From contig JAFXSM010000048.1 of assembly GCA_017525605.1 (NCBI GenBank), forward strand, positions 62,001 through 126,000: a DNA stretch of 64,000 bases. The letters run 5' to 3'. The stretch comes from Treponema sp. Lineage in GTDB: Bacteria > Spirochaetota > Spirochaetia > Treponematales > Treponemataceae. Positions 43,990 through 52,824 of this stretch are shown here, piece after piece. Both the position numbers and the translations under genes were made by a program. Numbering within the stretch: the stretch's first letter is position 1; the number at the start of each line of letters is the position of its first letter. The notes beneath the pieces were generated by a model. The model was given only the letters and a program-made list of their open reading frames with translations. It searched no databases and was not told the DNA's origin.

Positions 43990-45268
43990 TAGTTTTTCTG
44001 ATATGAGCACTCCAAATAGAATTGAACAGAATCCGCTTGCGGCTATGGCCGGAAATTCGGATTCTGACCCTAAGAGAATCACTGGACGGACTTTGGAAGA
44101 ATGCAAGAAGATGCTTTATACGATGTTCGGAAATCGATATGAAGTCATCGGTTCTCGGAATTTCTTGAAGGGTGGTTTTTTCGGTATCGGTCAAAAGGAA
44201 TATTGCGAAGTCCGCTATATCGTTAAGCCAATGCCGATGTCTTCCGAGGAATCATTTGAGAAGAATCGCAAGGATTTGATGGAGAAATTGGCTGGCGGAA
44301 ACGGTGGTGCGTTGTCGTTGTCGCAGCTTGCGAATATCGATAAGAAGCTTGAGGAACTCCAGAATTCAATAGATGCGAAACTTTCGAATATTTCAGTCAG
44401 TTCTGGAAATTCTGACCATGCGTCGATTCAAAAAATCGAGAATCTTCTTGTTCAGAACGAATTTTCGATTTCGTATATCAACGGAATAAAGAATAAGCTG
44501 AAATCGGAGCTTTCGGTTGAGGAACTTGATAATTTCGATTTGGTTCAGCGCACGGTCGTGGACTGGATTGGAAAGTCTATTCAGATTTTTCCTTATACTC
44601 CGAAACAGCCTCCGCATGTCGTTATTCTTGTCGGTCCTACCGGTGTCGGAAAGACGACGACAATCGCAAAACTTGCCGGAACTCTCGTGAAAAATGCGAC
44701 TCAGAAGAAGCAGCCGAAGCCGAAAATCCGCATGATAACAATCGACCATACTCGTGTCGGTGCGGAGGAGCAGCTCAGGCGTTTCGGTGCGCTTATGGAC
44801 GTTCCTGTCGATAAGGCTGAAAGTGCCGCCGATGTAAAGCAGATCTTCAATGCTTATAAATCCGATTTGGATTATCTTTTCATTGATACTCCTGGTTATA
44901 GTCCGAACGATTTTGAGAATATCGGAAAGATGTGCGGAATACTGGGAATTCCAGGCATGAATAAAGATGTTTATCTGACAATTACGGCATCTGTAAAGGC
45001 TCGTGATTTGGTGTCGATAATTCAAGTATACGAGCAATTCAATTATGACTCGGTGATTATAACAAAATGCGATGAGACTAGTGCTTTTGGAAACGTTCTC
45101 AGCGTGCTTTCCGAAAAACATAAGCCTATCGCATATATAACGGATGGGCAGCAGGTCCCTAAAAAAATTGAGAGGGCATCTGTTGTAAAGTTTTTGACCA
45201 ATTTGAATGATTTCTACATTGACAGAAATCATATTGAAGAAGTTTTTTCTGAAAAATCAGAATTCTAA
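43982..45268 (+). CDS. flhF: Flagellar placement GTPase FlhF (SRP-type)
   Basis: 428 residues. An N-terminal basic region (~1-90) with LEECKKMLYTMFGNRYEVIG, a helical N domain, then the SRP G domain: GPTGVGKTTTIAKLAG (P-loop), DHTRVGAEEQLRRFG, DTPGYSPND (usual DTAGR-type box altered) and TKCDETSAFGN. FlhF places flagella at the cell poles, and spirochaete flagella start near each pole. GGAGAG precedes the ATG. Confidence 0.93.
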   Translation: MHSSFSDMSTPNRIEQNPLAAMAGNSDSDPKRITGRTLEECKKMLYTMFGNRYEVIGSRNFLKGGFFGIGQKEYCEVRYIVKPMPMSSEESFEKNRKDLMEKLAGGNGGALSLSQLANIDKKLEELQNSIDAKLSNISVSSGNSDHASIQKIENLLVQNEFSISYINGIKNKLKSELSVEELDNFDLVQRTVVDWIGKSIQIFPYTPKQPPHVVILVGPTGVGKTTTIAKLAGTLVKNATQKKQPKPKIRMITIDHTRVGAEEQLRRFGALMDVPVDKAESAADVKQIFNAYKSDLDYLFIDTPGYSPNDFENIGKMCGILGIPGMNKDVYLTITASVKARDLVSIIQVYEQFNYDSVIITKCDETSAFGNVLSVLSEKHKPIAYITDGQQVPKKIERASVVKFLTNLNDFYIDRNHIEEVFSEKSEF

Positions 45269-45292
45269 GTTAATAGAAAATAGGATGTTTAT

Positions 45293-46135
45293 ATGGAAGA
45301 TCAGGCGCAGGAACTTCGTGAGTTGATGTCTGGACACAAGACAAAGATAATTGCAGTCACAAGCGGAAAAGGCGGTGTAGGCAAGACAAATGTCGCTGTG
45401 AACATGGCAATTGGATACGCTCAGCAGGGAAAAAAAGTCATTTTGATTGATGGTGATTTAGGTTTGGCGAACATAAATGTGCTGTTGAATGCAGTTCCGC
45501 AGTACAACCTTATGCAGGTCATCAACAAGCAGAAGACTATGCAGGAAATCATAACCGACACGGATTATGGTTTCAAATTCATCGCTGGTGCAAACGGATT
45601 CTCAAAAATCGCGAACCTTTCCGTCGATGAGCTTGATGATTTTGCAGACCAGTTCAGCCAGCTGAATGACGCTGACATTATTATCGTCGATACAGGTGCA
45701 GGTATCGCAAACAATGTTCTCCAGTTTGTTGCTGCCGCCGATGAAGTCTGTGTCGTGACAACTCCTGAGCCTACTGCGATTACTGATGCATACGGAATGA
45801 TAAAAATCATCACGACTGAGTATGTTGACAGGGATATGAACATAAAGCTTCTTGTGAATCGCGTCCATTCCGATGACGAGGGAAAGCGCGTTTCAGAAAG
45901 AATCATCAGCATCGTTTCTCAGTTCTTGAACTATAAAGTCGAGTATGTGGGATTCATTTACGAAGACCCTGTCGTTCAGGCTTCTGTCATCAGGCAAAAA
46001 CCGTTTATGGCGATAAACCCGAATTCAAAATCATCGCAGTGCGTGAAACATATAATCGCGAAAATCGATAAAACTGAGGTCGGAAATTCAGACGGTGTTT
46101 CTTCATTCTTGAAGAAATTTCTTAGAAGAAACTGA
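45293..46135 (+). CDS. flhG: MinD-like ATPase FlhG (flagellar number regulator)
   Basis: 280 residues. The N-terminus contains DQAQELRE, which fits the DQAxxLR motif by which FlhG stimulates the FlhF GTPase. The deviant Walker A is KGGVGKTN, then LIDGDLGLANIN and IVDTGAGI. A C-terminal amphipathic helix (VSSFLKKFLRRN) would bind the membrane. Works with FlhF to control flagellum number. Confidence 0.94.
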   Translation: MEDQAQELRELMSGHKTKIIAVTSGKGGVGKTNVAVNMAIGYAQQGKKVILIDGDLGLANINVLLNAVPQYNLMQVINKQKTMQEIITDTDYGFKFIAGANGFSKIANLSVDELDDFADQFSQLNDADIIIVDTGAGIANNVLQFVAAADEVCVVTTPEPTAITDAYGMIKIITTEYVDRDMNIKLLVNRVHSDDEGKRVSERIISIVSQFLNYKVEYVGFIYEDPVVQASVIRQKPFMAINPNSKSSQCVKHIIAKIDKTEVGNSDGVSSFLKKFLRRN

Positions 46136-46250
46136 TTTTTTTCACCGTTTTCCGTCTTTATGGAATACAATGGAAGATGTGTTGACGGTGTTTAAAACTT
46201 GACCGAATGTTTTTTTTATTTTAATCTGAAAAAATGAGGGGGGAAGGGGA

Positions 46251-46946
46251 ATGATAAACCCTAAGTATATAACCATTGCTGCTGTAGTAGGGTTTTGTCT
46301 ATCTTTTATTATCGGGCTTGTTTGTGGAGTTAGTATAGGTCGCATCCTTTTTCGTGCTTTTATCTTTGCATGTGTCTTCGCGCTCGTTGCTGTTGGTGTG
46401 TCCGTTGTTTTTTCGATTTTCCTGACTTCAAGCAATTCTTCGTCTGAGTTTGATTCTGCACCTTCTGGGACAAGTGGCTCCGTCGTGAATATTACGGTTG
46501 ATGATGATGCGCTTCCTGATGATGAATTCTCTCCGAAATTTTCTGTGGAGAACAATAGAAAGTCATTGGGTGTTGATGCGTTGTCTGATAAAAACAACGA
46601 GTCCAAAAGTTCTGATTCTCCTGCAGCAGCTTCCGCGGTGGCTTCTGTTGCAAGTCCTGCCGCAAATCCTTCCAATGAAAATGAACCGGCTGCTGCGCCA
46701 GCTTTCAAGCCTTCGAATTTGGATGATATTACGAAAAAATCAGAGCCGTCGTCTGATGATATTTCTGATTTGCCTCCGATAGATGATTTGCCGGCTGATT
46801 CTGCATCTGGCTTTGAGTCTGTGAATGATGGTGGTTCTGGAACTTCATCCGTGAGCAGCAAGCCTACTTCGTCTGCTGTTCCTGAACAAAATGCTCAGCT
46901 GATGGCACAGGCCATCTCGACTATTTTGTCAAAGGATGAAGAGTGA
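46251..46946 (+). CDS. Membrane protein of the flagellar operon, function unknown
   Basis: 231 residues. Two N-terminal membrane segments (~5-28 and ~33-58), then ~170 residues of Ser, Asp, Pro and Ala with little order, ending AQLMAQAISTILSKDEE, which looks helical. Its place between flhG and fliA is held by an unnamed gene in the T. pallidum operon too, as far as I recall. No motif is recognised. GGGGAAGGGG precedes the ATG. Confidence 0.75.
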   Translation: MINPKYITIAAVVGFCLSFIIGLVCGVSIGRILFRAFIFACVFALVAVGVSVVFSIFLTSSNSSSEFDSAPSGTSGSVVNITVDDDALPDDEFSPKFSVENNRKSLGVDALSDKNNESKSSDSPAAASAVASVASPAANPSNENEPAAAPAFKPSNLDDITKKSEPSSDDISDLPPIDDLPADSASGFESVNDGGSGTSSVSSKPTSSAVPEQNAQLMAQAISTILSKDEE

Positions 46947-47000
46947 TTTTATAATCGTTTCAGTTAGTTAAAAAATAAGTTTGCAAAAAGGGTGTGGGAT

Positions 47001-47798
47001 ATGGATGTTGCAAAGTTACAAATCATAAATGATCAGGAAGAAGATGCTCTTTGGATGCAATTCGCAAAAAATAAGTCTCCGACTTTGCGTGATAAAATCA
47101 TCAGAAAGTATATGCCTCTCGTGAAATATGTTGCGGGCAAGGTTTCTGTTGGACTTCCCGCTAGTATGGAATTTGACGATTTGGTTGGATTCGGTCAGTT
47201 CGGGCTTCTTGATGCCATAAATAAATATGATTTGAGCAAGAAGGTGAAATTCAAGACTTATGCCGTGACTCGCATCCGTGGTGCAATTTTCGATGAGATG
47301 AGGCAGCTCGACTGGGTTCCTCGTTCTGTTCGTCAAAAAACTAGGGAAATCGAAGACACGATAAGCGAGTTGGAGTCAAAACTTTCACGCCCGGCGACCG
47401 ATGCCGAAATCGCAAAGGAAATGAATATCACGGAAGAGGAATATCAGCATACCGTTATGAAGATAAGCGGTACGAGCGTTTTGTCCCTCAACGACGTCTG
47501 GTATTCGGGCGATGACAGCGACCATGTGTCGATTGGTGACAGCATCGAATCTCCTCAGAGCTTGAACCCTGATGTTCAGGTGGAGCGCGATGAGGTCAGG
47601 AAAGTAATCATTCAGGCAATCGATGAGCTTCCTGAGAAAGAGAAGATGGTCATTGTCCTTTACTATCACGAAGATTTGACGTTCAAGGAGATTGGTCAGG
47701 TTCTTGATGTTTCTGAATCGCGAATATCGCAGCTTCATTCGAATGCAAATCTCCATTTGCGTGCCAAACTTACGAATTTCCGAAAAGGAATCTTTTAA
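47001..47798 (+). CDS. fliA: Flagellar sigma factor sigma-28 (FliA/WhiG)
   Basis: 265 residues from ATG 47001 (GGGTGTGGG upstream overlaps the GTG at 46992). Region 2 (LPASMEFDDLVGFGQFGLLD; FKTYAVTRIRGAIFDEMRQL with DWVPRSVRQK) and region 4 (LPEKEKMVIVLYYHEDLTFK; SRISQLHSNANLHLRAKL) are clear. Directs transcription of late flagellar and chemotaxis genes. Confidence 0.95.
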   Translation: MDVAKLQIINDQEEDALWMQFAKNKSPTLRDKIIRKYMPLVKYVAGKVSVGLPASMEFDDLVGFGQFGLLDAINKYDLSKKVKFKTYAVTRIRGAIFDEMRQLDWVPRSVRQKTREIEDTISELESKLSRPATDAEIAKEMNITEEEYQHTVMKISGTSVLSLNDVWYSGDDSDHVSIGDSIESPQSLNPDVQVERDEVRKVIIQAIDELPEKEKMVIVLYYHEDLTFKEIGQVLDVSESRISQLHSNANLHLRAKLTNFRKGIF

Positions 47799-47828
47799 TA
47801 TAATTGGTCGGGCTTTTGAGAGGATTGT

Positions 47829-49805
47829 ATGGTAAAAATTGATAGAATAAAAAAAGACATGGCAGAGTTGCTTGCTATAGACAAAGGCATTGAGAGCATT
47901 GAGGTTCGTGCAGATACTCTCGACGAAGCCCTTGCCAATGCAGCCGTTCAGTTCGATACAAAAGTTTCCAATCTTGAGTATGAAGTTGTCGAGCGCGGGT
48001 TCAGCGGTGTGATTGGGTTTGCGAAAAAGCCTTGGGCAATACGCGTTTATCAGAATCCTACGACAGTCATCCAGTCCAAGAAATCTAAAGTTTCGGTCGT
48101 TGCCGAAGGTGCTGCTTCTGAAGACGAGGCAGAGAACAATATCATCAACGGAATTTACTACATACACAGGTTCGGTTCGGATATCGTTCTCAAAGTTGTG
48201 TTGCCGAAGAATGGCGGAACAGATGTCAATCCGAACGATATCGTCAGCGACTTGAATTTCCGCGCGGATACAATCAAATTCGATAAAGGCAAAATCGAGA
48301 AATTCGCGAAAGCCGGAACGGACGATGCTTATGAGATCATCGGAAGTTATAATCATGTTCCTGCGAATGATGCCGTATTCGTTGTTGATATAGCGAAAGA
48401 CAGAAAATCCGTATTCGTCACGGTCACGCCGCCGGAAGTTGGCGGTGCCGACTTGATGGAAGACCAGATACGAAAAGCTGTCGAGGGGCAGGGAATCATG
48501 GCTGGAATCTCCGATGAGAAAATCAGCAATCTTGTCGATTCTCCTATTTACAATGCTCCTGTCGTTGTCGCGGAAGAGATTCCTCCAATCAACGGAAAAG
48601 ATGCGTATATCGTCTACGACTTTGAGACTGACAAATCTAAGCTCCGTGCGACCGAAAACGATAATGGTCAGATTGACTTCAAGGAAACTAACAGAATCCA
48701 GAACAGGGTTAAGGGCGACAAGCTTGCATGGAAAGTCCCGGCGGAAAAAGGAAAGGCTGGAAAGACGCTCTTTGCAGAGTATCTTGAGGCCACTGACGGA
48801 AAGGATATTCCGCTTCCTATCGGAAAATGCACGAGGGTCGGCGATGACGGAATATCGATTATTGCTGATGCGAATGGTCAGGTTCTTCTCGTCAACGACA
48901 AAGTTACGATTGAGCCGGTCATGGAACTTGCTGCCGTCAACCTCAAGAACGGCGGAAACATCGATTTCAACGGAAAGGTCATCGTCAAGGGAAATATCGA
49001 GGACGGTTTCTCTGTCAAGGCAGCCGGCAACATCGAAGTTTCTGGAAACGTCGGTGCTTGTCATCTCAAATCGGATGGAAATATCATTGTTTCTCAAGGT
49101 ATCATCGGTCGCGACGAGGCGAAAATCGAATGTGTCGGAAGCCTTTGGGCGAAGTTCATTGAAAGTTCTGAAATCCACGTTGATGAAAATCTCATAGTTC
49201 AGGAATCGATAATGTCGAGCGTCGTCGAGGCGCAGAAGAAGATTGTCCTGACCGGAAAGAAAGCGCAGATTGCTGGTGGACGATTGTCCGCTACCGAGAT
49301 GATTTCTGCGAAGACAATCGGCGTTGCCGGAAAGCCTACCGAGCTTACTGTTGGTGTCGATCCGAAGCTGAAGAGGCATCTTGAGGAACTTCAGGCTGCC
49401 CAGAACGAGAACATGAAGCGCATGGACGAAATCGATGCGAATATTGTTGCCCTCGAAAACCAGAAGAAGATGCGAAAGGCTCTTCCGAAAGAAAAAGAAG
49501 AGAGCTTGAAGGCATTCGTCGAGGAAAAGAAGGTCGTTACCGAGCAGAGCTACGAATACAACGAGGAGATTACGCAGATTCTCAACCGCATAAAGCAGTT
49601 GCGTAGCGTTGGCCGTGTTTATGCGTCCGGAACCGTTTATTCCGGCGTTACGATTTACATCCGCGACGAAAAGGAAGAGGTTCATTCGGAAGTCAAGAAC
49701 GTTATGTACGAGCTTGACCTTGAGACGCGTCTCGTGAAGCGCAGCAAATTTGTTCAGCCTGACTTGAGCGACTTGAAAGGCCCTGACGGTTACAGCTCCG
49801 ACTAG
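47829..49805 (+). CDS. FapA (DUF342) family protein
   Basis: 658 residues. The N-terminal ~60 residues fit a Jag-N domain (SIEVRADTLDEALANAAVQF). The main part is a beta-helix of polymer-forming type with repeats such as GNIDFNGKVIVKGNIEDGFS and KAAGNIEVSGNVGACHLKSD, followed by a coiled coil (HLEELQAAQNENMKRMDEID) and a C-terminal beta segment. DUF342 proteins are placed in flagellar operons and regulate assembly or number in other bacteria; the mode of action is not known. Last gene of the flagellar operon. Confidence 0.85.
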   Translation: MVKIDRIKKDMAELLAIDKGIESIEVRADTLDEALANAAVQFDTKVSNLEYEVVERGFSGVIGFAKKPWAIRVYQNPTTVIQSKKSKVSVVAEGAASEDEAENNIINGIYYIHRFGSDIVLKVVLPKNGGTDVNPNDIVSDLNFRADTIKFDKGKIEKFAKAGTDDAYEIIGSYNHVPANDAVFVVDIAKDRKSVFVTVTPPEVGGADLMEDQIRKAVEGQGIMAGISDEKISNLVDSPIYNAPVVVAEEIPPINGKDAYIVYDFETDKSKLRATENDNGQIDFKETNRIQNRVKGDKLAWKVPAEKGKAGKTLFAEYLEATDGKDIPLPIGKCTRVGDDGISIIADANGQVLLVNDKVTIEPVMELAAVNLKNGGNIDFNGKVIVKGNIEDGFSVKAAGNIEVSGNVGACHLKSDGNIIVSQGIIGRDEAKIECVGSLWAKFIESSEIHVDENLIVQESIMSSVVEAQKKIVLTGKKAQIAGGRLSATEMISAKTIGVAGKPTELTVGVDPKLKRHLEELQAAQNENMKRMDEIDANIVALENQKKMRKALPKEKEESLKAFVEEKKVVTEQSYEYNEEITQILNRIKQLRSVGRVYASGTVYSGVTIYIRDEKEEVHSEVKNVMYELDLETRLVKRSKFVQPDLSDLKGPDGYSSD

Positions 49806-49822
49806 TCGTTTTGAATTTTTAC

Positions 49823-49855
49823 ATGCAAGAAGAGTTTTCTTCTTGCATTTTTTTT
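49823..49855 (+). terminator. Terminator of the flagellar operon
   Basis: An 11-bp stem ATGCAAGAAGA / TCTTCTTGCAT with a 4-base loop and eight T. It lies 18 bases after the last stop. Its T-run is also the centre of a TTGCA-N7-TGCAA palindrome (49843-49859). Confidence 0.93.
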
Positions 49856-49875
49856 GCAAAAACGCCGTAAAAATT

Positions 49876-49889
49876 GCAAAACATTTTGC
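49876..49889. promoter_or_regulatory. Palindrome upstream of the zinc operon promoter
   Basis: GCAAAACATTTTGC has 6-base arms and touches the -35 box directly. A candidate operator half of a two-site arrangement with the palindrome at 49919. Confidence 0.45.
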
Positions 49890-49918
49890 TTGACAGAAAA
49901 ACTTTTTTGTTTTATAAA
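49890..49918 (+). promoter_or_regulatory. Consensus sigma-70 promoter of the zinc operon
   Basis: TTGACA (49890-49895) and TATAAA (49913-49918) are separated by exactly 17 bases. The expected transcription start (~49924-49926) falls within 3 bases of the ATG at 49927, so the message would be leaderless or nearly so. No RBS can be seen before this ATG. Confidence 0.8.
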
Positions 49919-49935
49919 TTGCAACCATGTTGCAA
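49919..49935. promoter_or_regulatory. Operator-like palindrome over the start of the Fur-family gene
   Basis: TTGCAACCATGTTGCAA: 7-base perfect arms around CAT. It follows the -10 box directly and covers the start codon. A repressor bound here would block transcription. The likely ligand is the Fur-family protein that it precedes. Confidence 0.6.
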
Positions 49936-50340
49936 AAGTTGTATCACACAAAAACGACAGAGCTAATTTCTCAGTTCATACACGAAAATATGGAGCGTGG
50001 TTTTACTGCGGGTGAATTGTCGTCGTTTCTGAAAGAGAACGGTGTAAGTGTGAACAAGACAACTGTCTACAGGAATCTCGACAAGATGACGGAGAGCGGA
50101 AAACTCATAAAGCATAAATCGATGCTTACGGATTCGTTCGTCTATCAGAATGCGGACGATGAGGGGCACTGCGCGGAGCATATTCATTTCCAGTGCTGCA
50201 AGTGCGGCTCCGTGATTCATCTTTCTGACGAGAAAACAAGCGAGTATCTGAAATCCATCTCGGAGGAGCTTGGGCTTCAGATAAATCTGAATCTTTCATC
50301 ATTGAATGGAATTTGTCAAAAATGCAGAGCAAAAAATTAG
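49927..50340 (+). CDS. Fur-family metalloregulator, probably zinc-responsive (Zur)
   Basis: 137 residues. Winged-helix DNA-binding domain (ERGFTAGELSSFLKENGVSV; NKTTVYRNLDKMTESGKL) followed by a metal-binding/dimer domain with HCAEHIHFQCCKCG and a C-terminal CQKC, giving the two CxxC pairs of a structural zinc. Fur, Zur and PerR cannot be told apart with certainty by eye; the downstream znuACB and COG0523 genes argue for Zur. It begins without a visible RBS and its end overlaps the next gene by 19 bases. Confidence 0.88.
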   Translation: MLQKLYHTKTTELISQFIHENMERGFTAGELSSFLKENGVSVNKTTVYRNLDKMTESGKLIKHKSMLTDSFVYQNADDEGHCAEHIHFQCCKCGSVIHLSDEKTSEYLKSISEELGLQINLNLSSLNGICQKCRAKN

Positions 50341-50624
50341 ACAGTCGCAGAGCGTTTTTGGCAGTCATCCTGCTTGCATTCACAATTTTCTCTGTTTTGT
50401 ATCAATCGCACGAAATGTACCATGATTGCTCTGGGGACGGCTGTCAGATTTGCTATGTCCTTCAGGTCTGCGAGCAGAACATAAAGCTTCTTTCTCTTGC
50501 ATTTGCTTTTGCGGTAGTTTTTTCTGCCTTCGTCCATATAAAAATATCAACAGTTTTTTTGGGCAGAAAAATCAATTTCGTAAAAAGCACTCTCATCTCA
50601 CAGAAAATCCGGCTGAACGATTAG
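50322..50624 (+). CDS. Small Cys/His-rich membrane protein of the zinc operon
   Basis: 100 residues from ATG 50322. Two membrane segments (~14-28 and ~58-78) enclose an extracytoplasmic loop with the pattern SHEMYHDCSGDGCQICYVLQ, i.e. H-x3-H-x-C-x4-C-x2-C, which could hold a metal ion. The family has no function I can name; similar short proteins with an HDC-type motif occur beside zinc uptake genes of Clostridia, from memory. It is translationally coupled to the regulator gene. It might sense or pass zinc to the transporter; this is inference. Confidence 0.75.
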   Translation: MQSKKLDSRRAFLAVILLAFTIFSVLYQSHEMYHDCSGDGCQICYVLQVCEQNIKLLSLAFAFAVVFSAFVHIKISTVFLGRKINFVKSTLISQKIRLND

Positions 50625-50680
50625 AATTTTTCCTTTCACGTCACGAAATCAAAAAATCAATCACAAAAGGAAAATTCAAA

Positions 50681-51790
50681 ATGAAAAAACCGGTCACTCT
50701 CATAACGGGATATTTAGGTTCCGGCAAGACAACTCTTCTCAACGAAATCTTGCGCCAGGAAAAAAGAAAGGTCGCTCTCATCGTGAACGACATGGGAAGC
50801 ATCAACATCGATGCTGCGATAATCAGAAAAAACGGCTCGGCGGTAGCGGAGTGCGCGATGTACGAGATGCAGAACGGCTGCATCTGCTGCACGTTGCGCG
50901 ACGAATTCTTGCAGCAGGTCGAGAAAATTTCGGAGGACGATTCGATTGAGACTGTCTTCGTCGAGGCTTCCGGTATCAGCGACCCGGGGGCGATTGCGGC
51001 TTCGTTCCTTGCGTATGAGGAAGAGCAGGGCGACACGAATGTTTATCTTTCGAACATCGTTACCGTTGTGGATGCCGACAGAATCTACAGGGAATTCATG
51101 ACCGACCTTGAGAATTATGACGAGAAAGATGAGAACGGGCTTGCCGGAAACGACATCACGACGCTCATCGTTGACCAGATTGAATTCTGCAACACGATCG
51201 TCCTGAACAAAATCGACTTGCTTGACGAGATGCAGATTCGTCAGGTCGAGAAAATCATCCGAGATTTCCAGCCTAAAGCGGAAATCATACGAACATCGCA
51301 GGGAAAAGTCGAAATCGAGAAAATCACGTCGAATCAGAAATTCAATTATGAGATGGTCGATTCGTCTTCGGCAATTCAGAAAGCGATAAATTCCCTTTCC
51401 GACAAAAATCGCGGCTTTACTGACGAATACGGAATCTCAAGTTTCGCGTACGAGCACAAAAAGCCGTTCGACCAGAAAAAATTCATGGATTTCATAAATT
51501 CAGACTTCCCGAAAGAGCTTATTCGCGCGAAAGGGTACATCTGGTTCAAGGATAGGCCGCAGGATGTCCTTCTTTTCGAGCAGGCTGGAAGAAATTCTTC
51601 CGTTATGGCAGTTGCGTATTGGGTTGCGGCGTTGGACGAGAAAACTCGGAACGAATGTTTGGAAAACGACGAGGAGCTTCGCTCGTCATGGGACCCTCAG
51701 TATGGCGACAGGGTGAATCAGATTGTGTTCATCGGAAAAAATTACAACAAGAGCAAGATTCTTTCGAGACTTGAAGAATGTCTTGCATGA
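50681..51790 (+). CDS. COG0523 (CobW/ZigA-type) metallochaperone GTPase
   Basis: 369 residues from ATG 50681 (AAAAGGA upstream). G3E GTPase motifs: GYLGSGKTTLLN (Walker A), the metal site GCICCTLR (CxCC), EASGISDPG (Walker B region) and LNKIDLLDE (base recognition). A C-terminal CobW_C domain (AKGYIWFKDRPQDVLLFEQA) follows. Zinc-repressed members deliver zinc to client proteins under starvation. The long reading frame from 50426 runs through the previous gene and is not real. Confidence 0.9.
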   Translation: MKKPVTLITGYLGSGKTTLLNEILRQEKRKVALIVNDMGSINIDAAIIRKNGSAVAECAMYEMQNGCICCTLRDEFLQQVEKISEDDSIETVFVEASGISDPGAIAASFLAYEEEQGDTNVYLSNIVTVVDADRIYREFMTDLENYDEKDENGLAGNDITTLIVDQIEFCNTIVLNKIDLLDEMQIRQVEKIIRDFQPKAEIIRTSQGKVEIEKITSNQKFNYEMVDSSSAIQKAINSLSDKNRGFTDEYGISSFAYEHKKPFDQKKFMDFINSDFPKELIRAKGYIWFKDRPQDVLLFEQAGRNSSVMAVAYWVAALDEKTRNECLENDEELRSSWDPQYGDRVNQIVFIGKNYNKSKILSRLEECLA

Positions 51791-51809
51791 TTTGATTTGG
51801 AGAAAAAAA

Positions 51810-52802
51810 ATGAAAAATATTTTGAAAATGTTCGCGGTGTTGTGCTTGTTTGCTTGTTCGGCGTTTGCGTTTGCCGCAAAAAAATCGATTGTCTGCGTGA
51901 CCTATCCTGAATATGACTGGGTGATGAATATACTCGGCGAAAAATCCAAGTCGTTCGACGTTACTCTCATTCAGAACAACGGAACCGACCTTCACAGCTA
52001 TCAGCCGTCTGTAAAGGACGTTGCGAAAATCTCGAAGTGCGACATCCTCGTTTATGTCGGCGGCGAGAGCGACGAATGGGTCGAAAAGGCTGTTTCGAAC
52101 GCGAAAAACAAAAAAATGGTCGTCGTCAACATGATGGAAGTTCTCGGCGACAAAGTCCGCGAGGAAGAGGTCGTTGAGGGAATGCAGGCAGAGGAAGAAG
52201 ATGAGCATGACGAGCATGACGGTCACGACCACGACTCTCATCATCACGACGAGAATGAGGAAATCGAGTACGACGAGCATGTTTGGCTTTCTCTGAAATA
52301 CGCCGCTACGATTACGAAGGAGATTTCGAATCAGATTCAGAAACTCGATTCTGCAAATGCCGCTGTGTACAAGGCGAATACTGACGCGTACACAAAATCG
52401 CTTTCGGCTTTGGATGCGGAAGCCGAAAAAATTGTTGCGTCTTCTTCAAAAAAGACAATCCTGTTCGCAGACCGCTATCCGTTCAGGTATTTTTCTGACG
52501 ATTACGGACTGAAATATTACGCGGCATTCGTCGGTTGCAGCGCGGAATCCGAGGCGAATTTCGAGACTGTCGTTTTCCTCTCGAAAAAAGTTGACGAGCT
52601 TTCATTGGGAGCAGTCCTCACGATTGAGAAAAGCGACAAAAAAATCGCGAAGACTGTCGTTTCGAACACGAAAAGCAAAAATCAGCAGATTCTTGAGATG
52701 GATTCTCTGCAGTCCGTCACTCAAAGTGAAATCAAAGGCGGAAGAACGTATCTTTCGGCGATGAAGAAAAATCTCGAAGTGCTGAAAAAGGCACTCAACT
52801 AA
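51810..52802 (+). CDS. znuA: Zinc-binding periplasmic protein ZnuA
   Basis: 330 residues. ATG 51810 (GGAG 8 bases upstream) begins a signal peptide (MKNILKMFAVLCLFACSAFA); LFAC could also be a relaxed lipobox. Family features: GTDLHSYQPS with the first ligand His 62, a His/Asp/Glu-rich loop (DEHDEHDGHDHDSHHH at ~131-146), and DEHVWLS with the second ligand His 157. The third-ligand segment, HxAFGYF or similar in most ZnuA, reads FADRYPFRYFSDDYGL here and has no His; a following VGCSAESEANFE is unusual. It feeds ZnuB/ZnuC. Confidence 0.92.
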   Translation: MKNILKMFAVLCLFACSAFAFAAKKSIVCVTYPEYDWVMNILGEKSKSFDVTLIQNNGTDLHSYQPSVKDVAKISKCDILVYVGGESDEWVEKAVSNAKNKKMVVVNMMEVLGDKVREEEVVEGMQAEEEDEHDEHDGHDHDSHHHDENEEIEYDEHVWLSLKYAATITKEISNQIQKLDSANAAVYKANTDAYTKSLSALDAEAEKIVASSSKKTILFADRYPFRYFSDDYGLKYYAAFVGCSAESEANFETVVFLSKKVDELSLGAVLTIEKSDKKIAKTVVSNTKSKNQQILEMDSLQSVTQSEIKGGRTYLSAMKKNLEVLKKALN

Positions 52803-52824
52803 AATTCAATTAAAAAGGTAGAAA

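Noticed and set aside
47385-49928. An 847-codon open frame on the minus strand
   Set aside because: It is the antisense shadow of fliA and the FapA-like gene, which have RBSs, family motifs and operon context. The shadow product matches nothing and has no RBS.
50426-50680. An 85-codon N-terminal extension of the COG0523 GTPase
   Set aside because: It overlaps the small membrane protein gene in another frame. The ATG at 50681 with AAAAGGA upstream starts the normal MKKPVTLITGYLGSGKTT.
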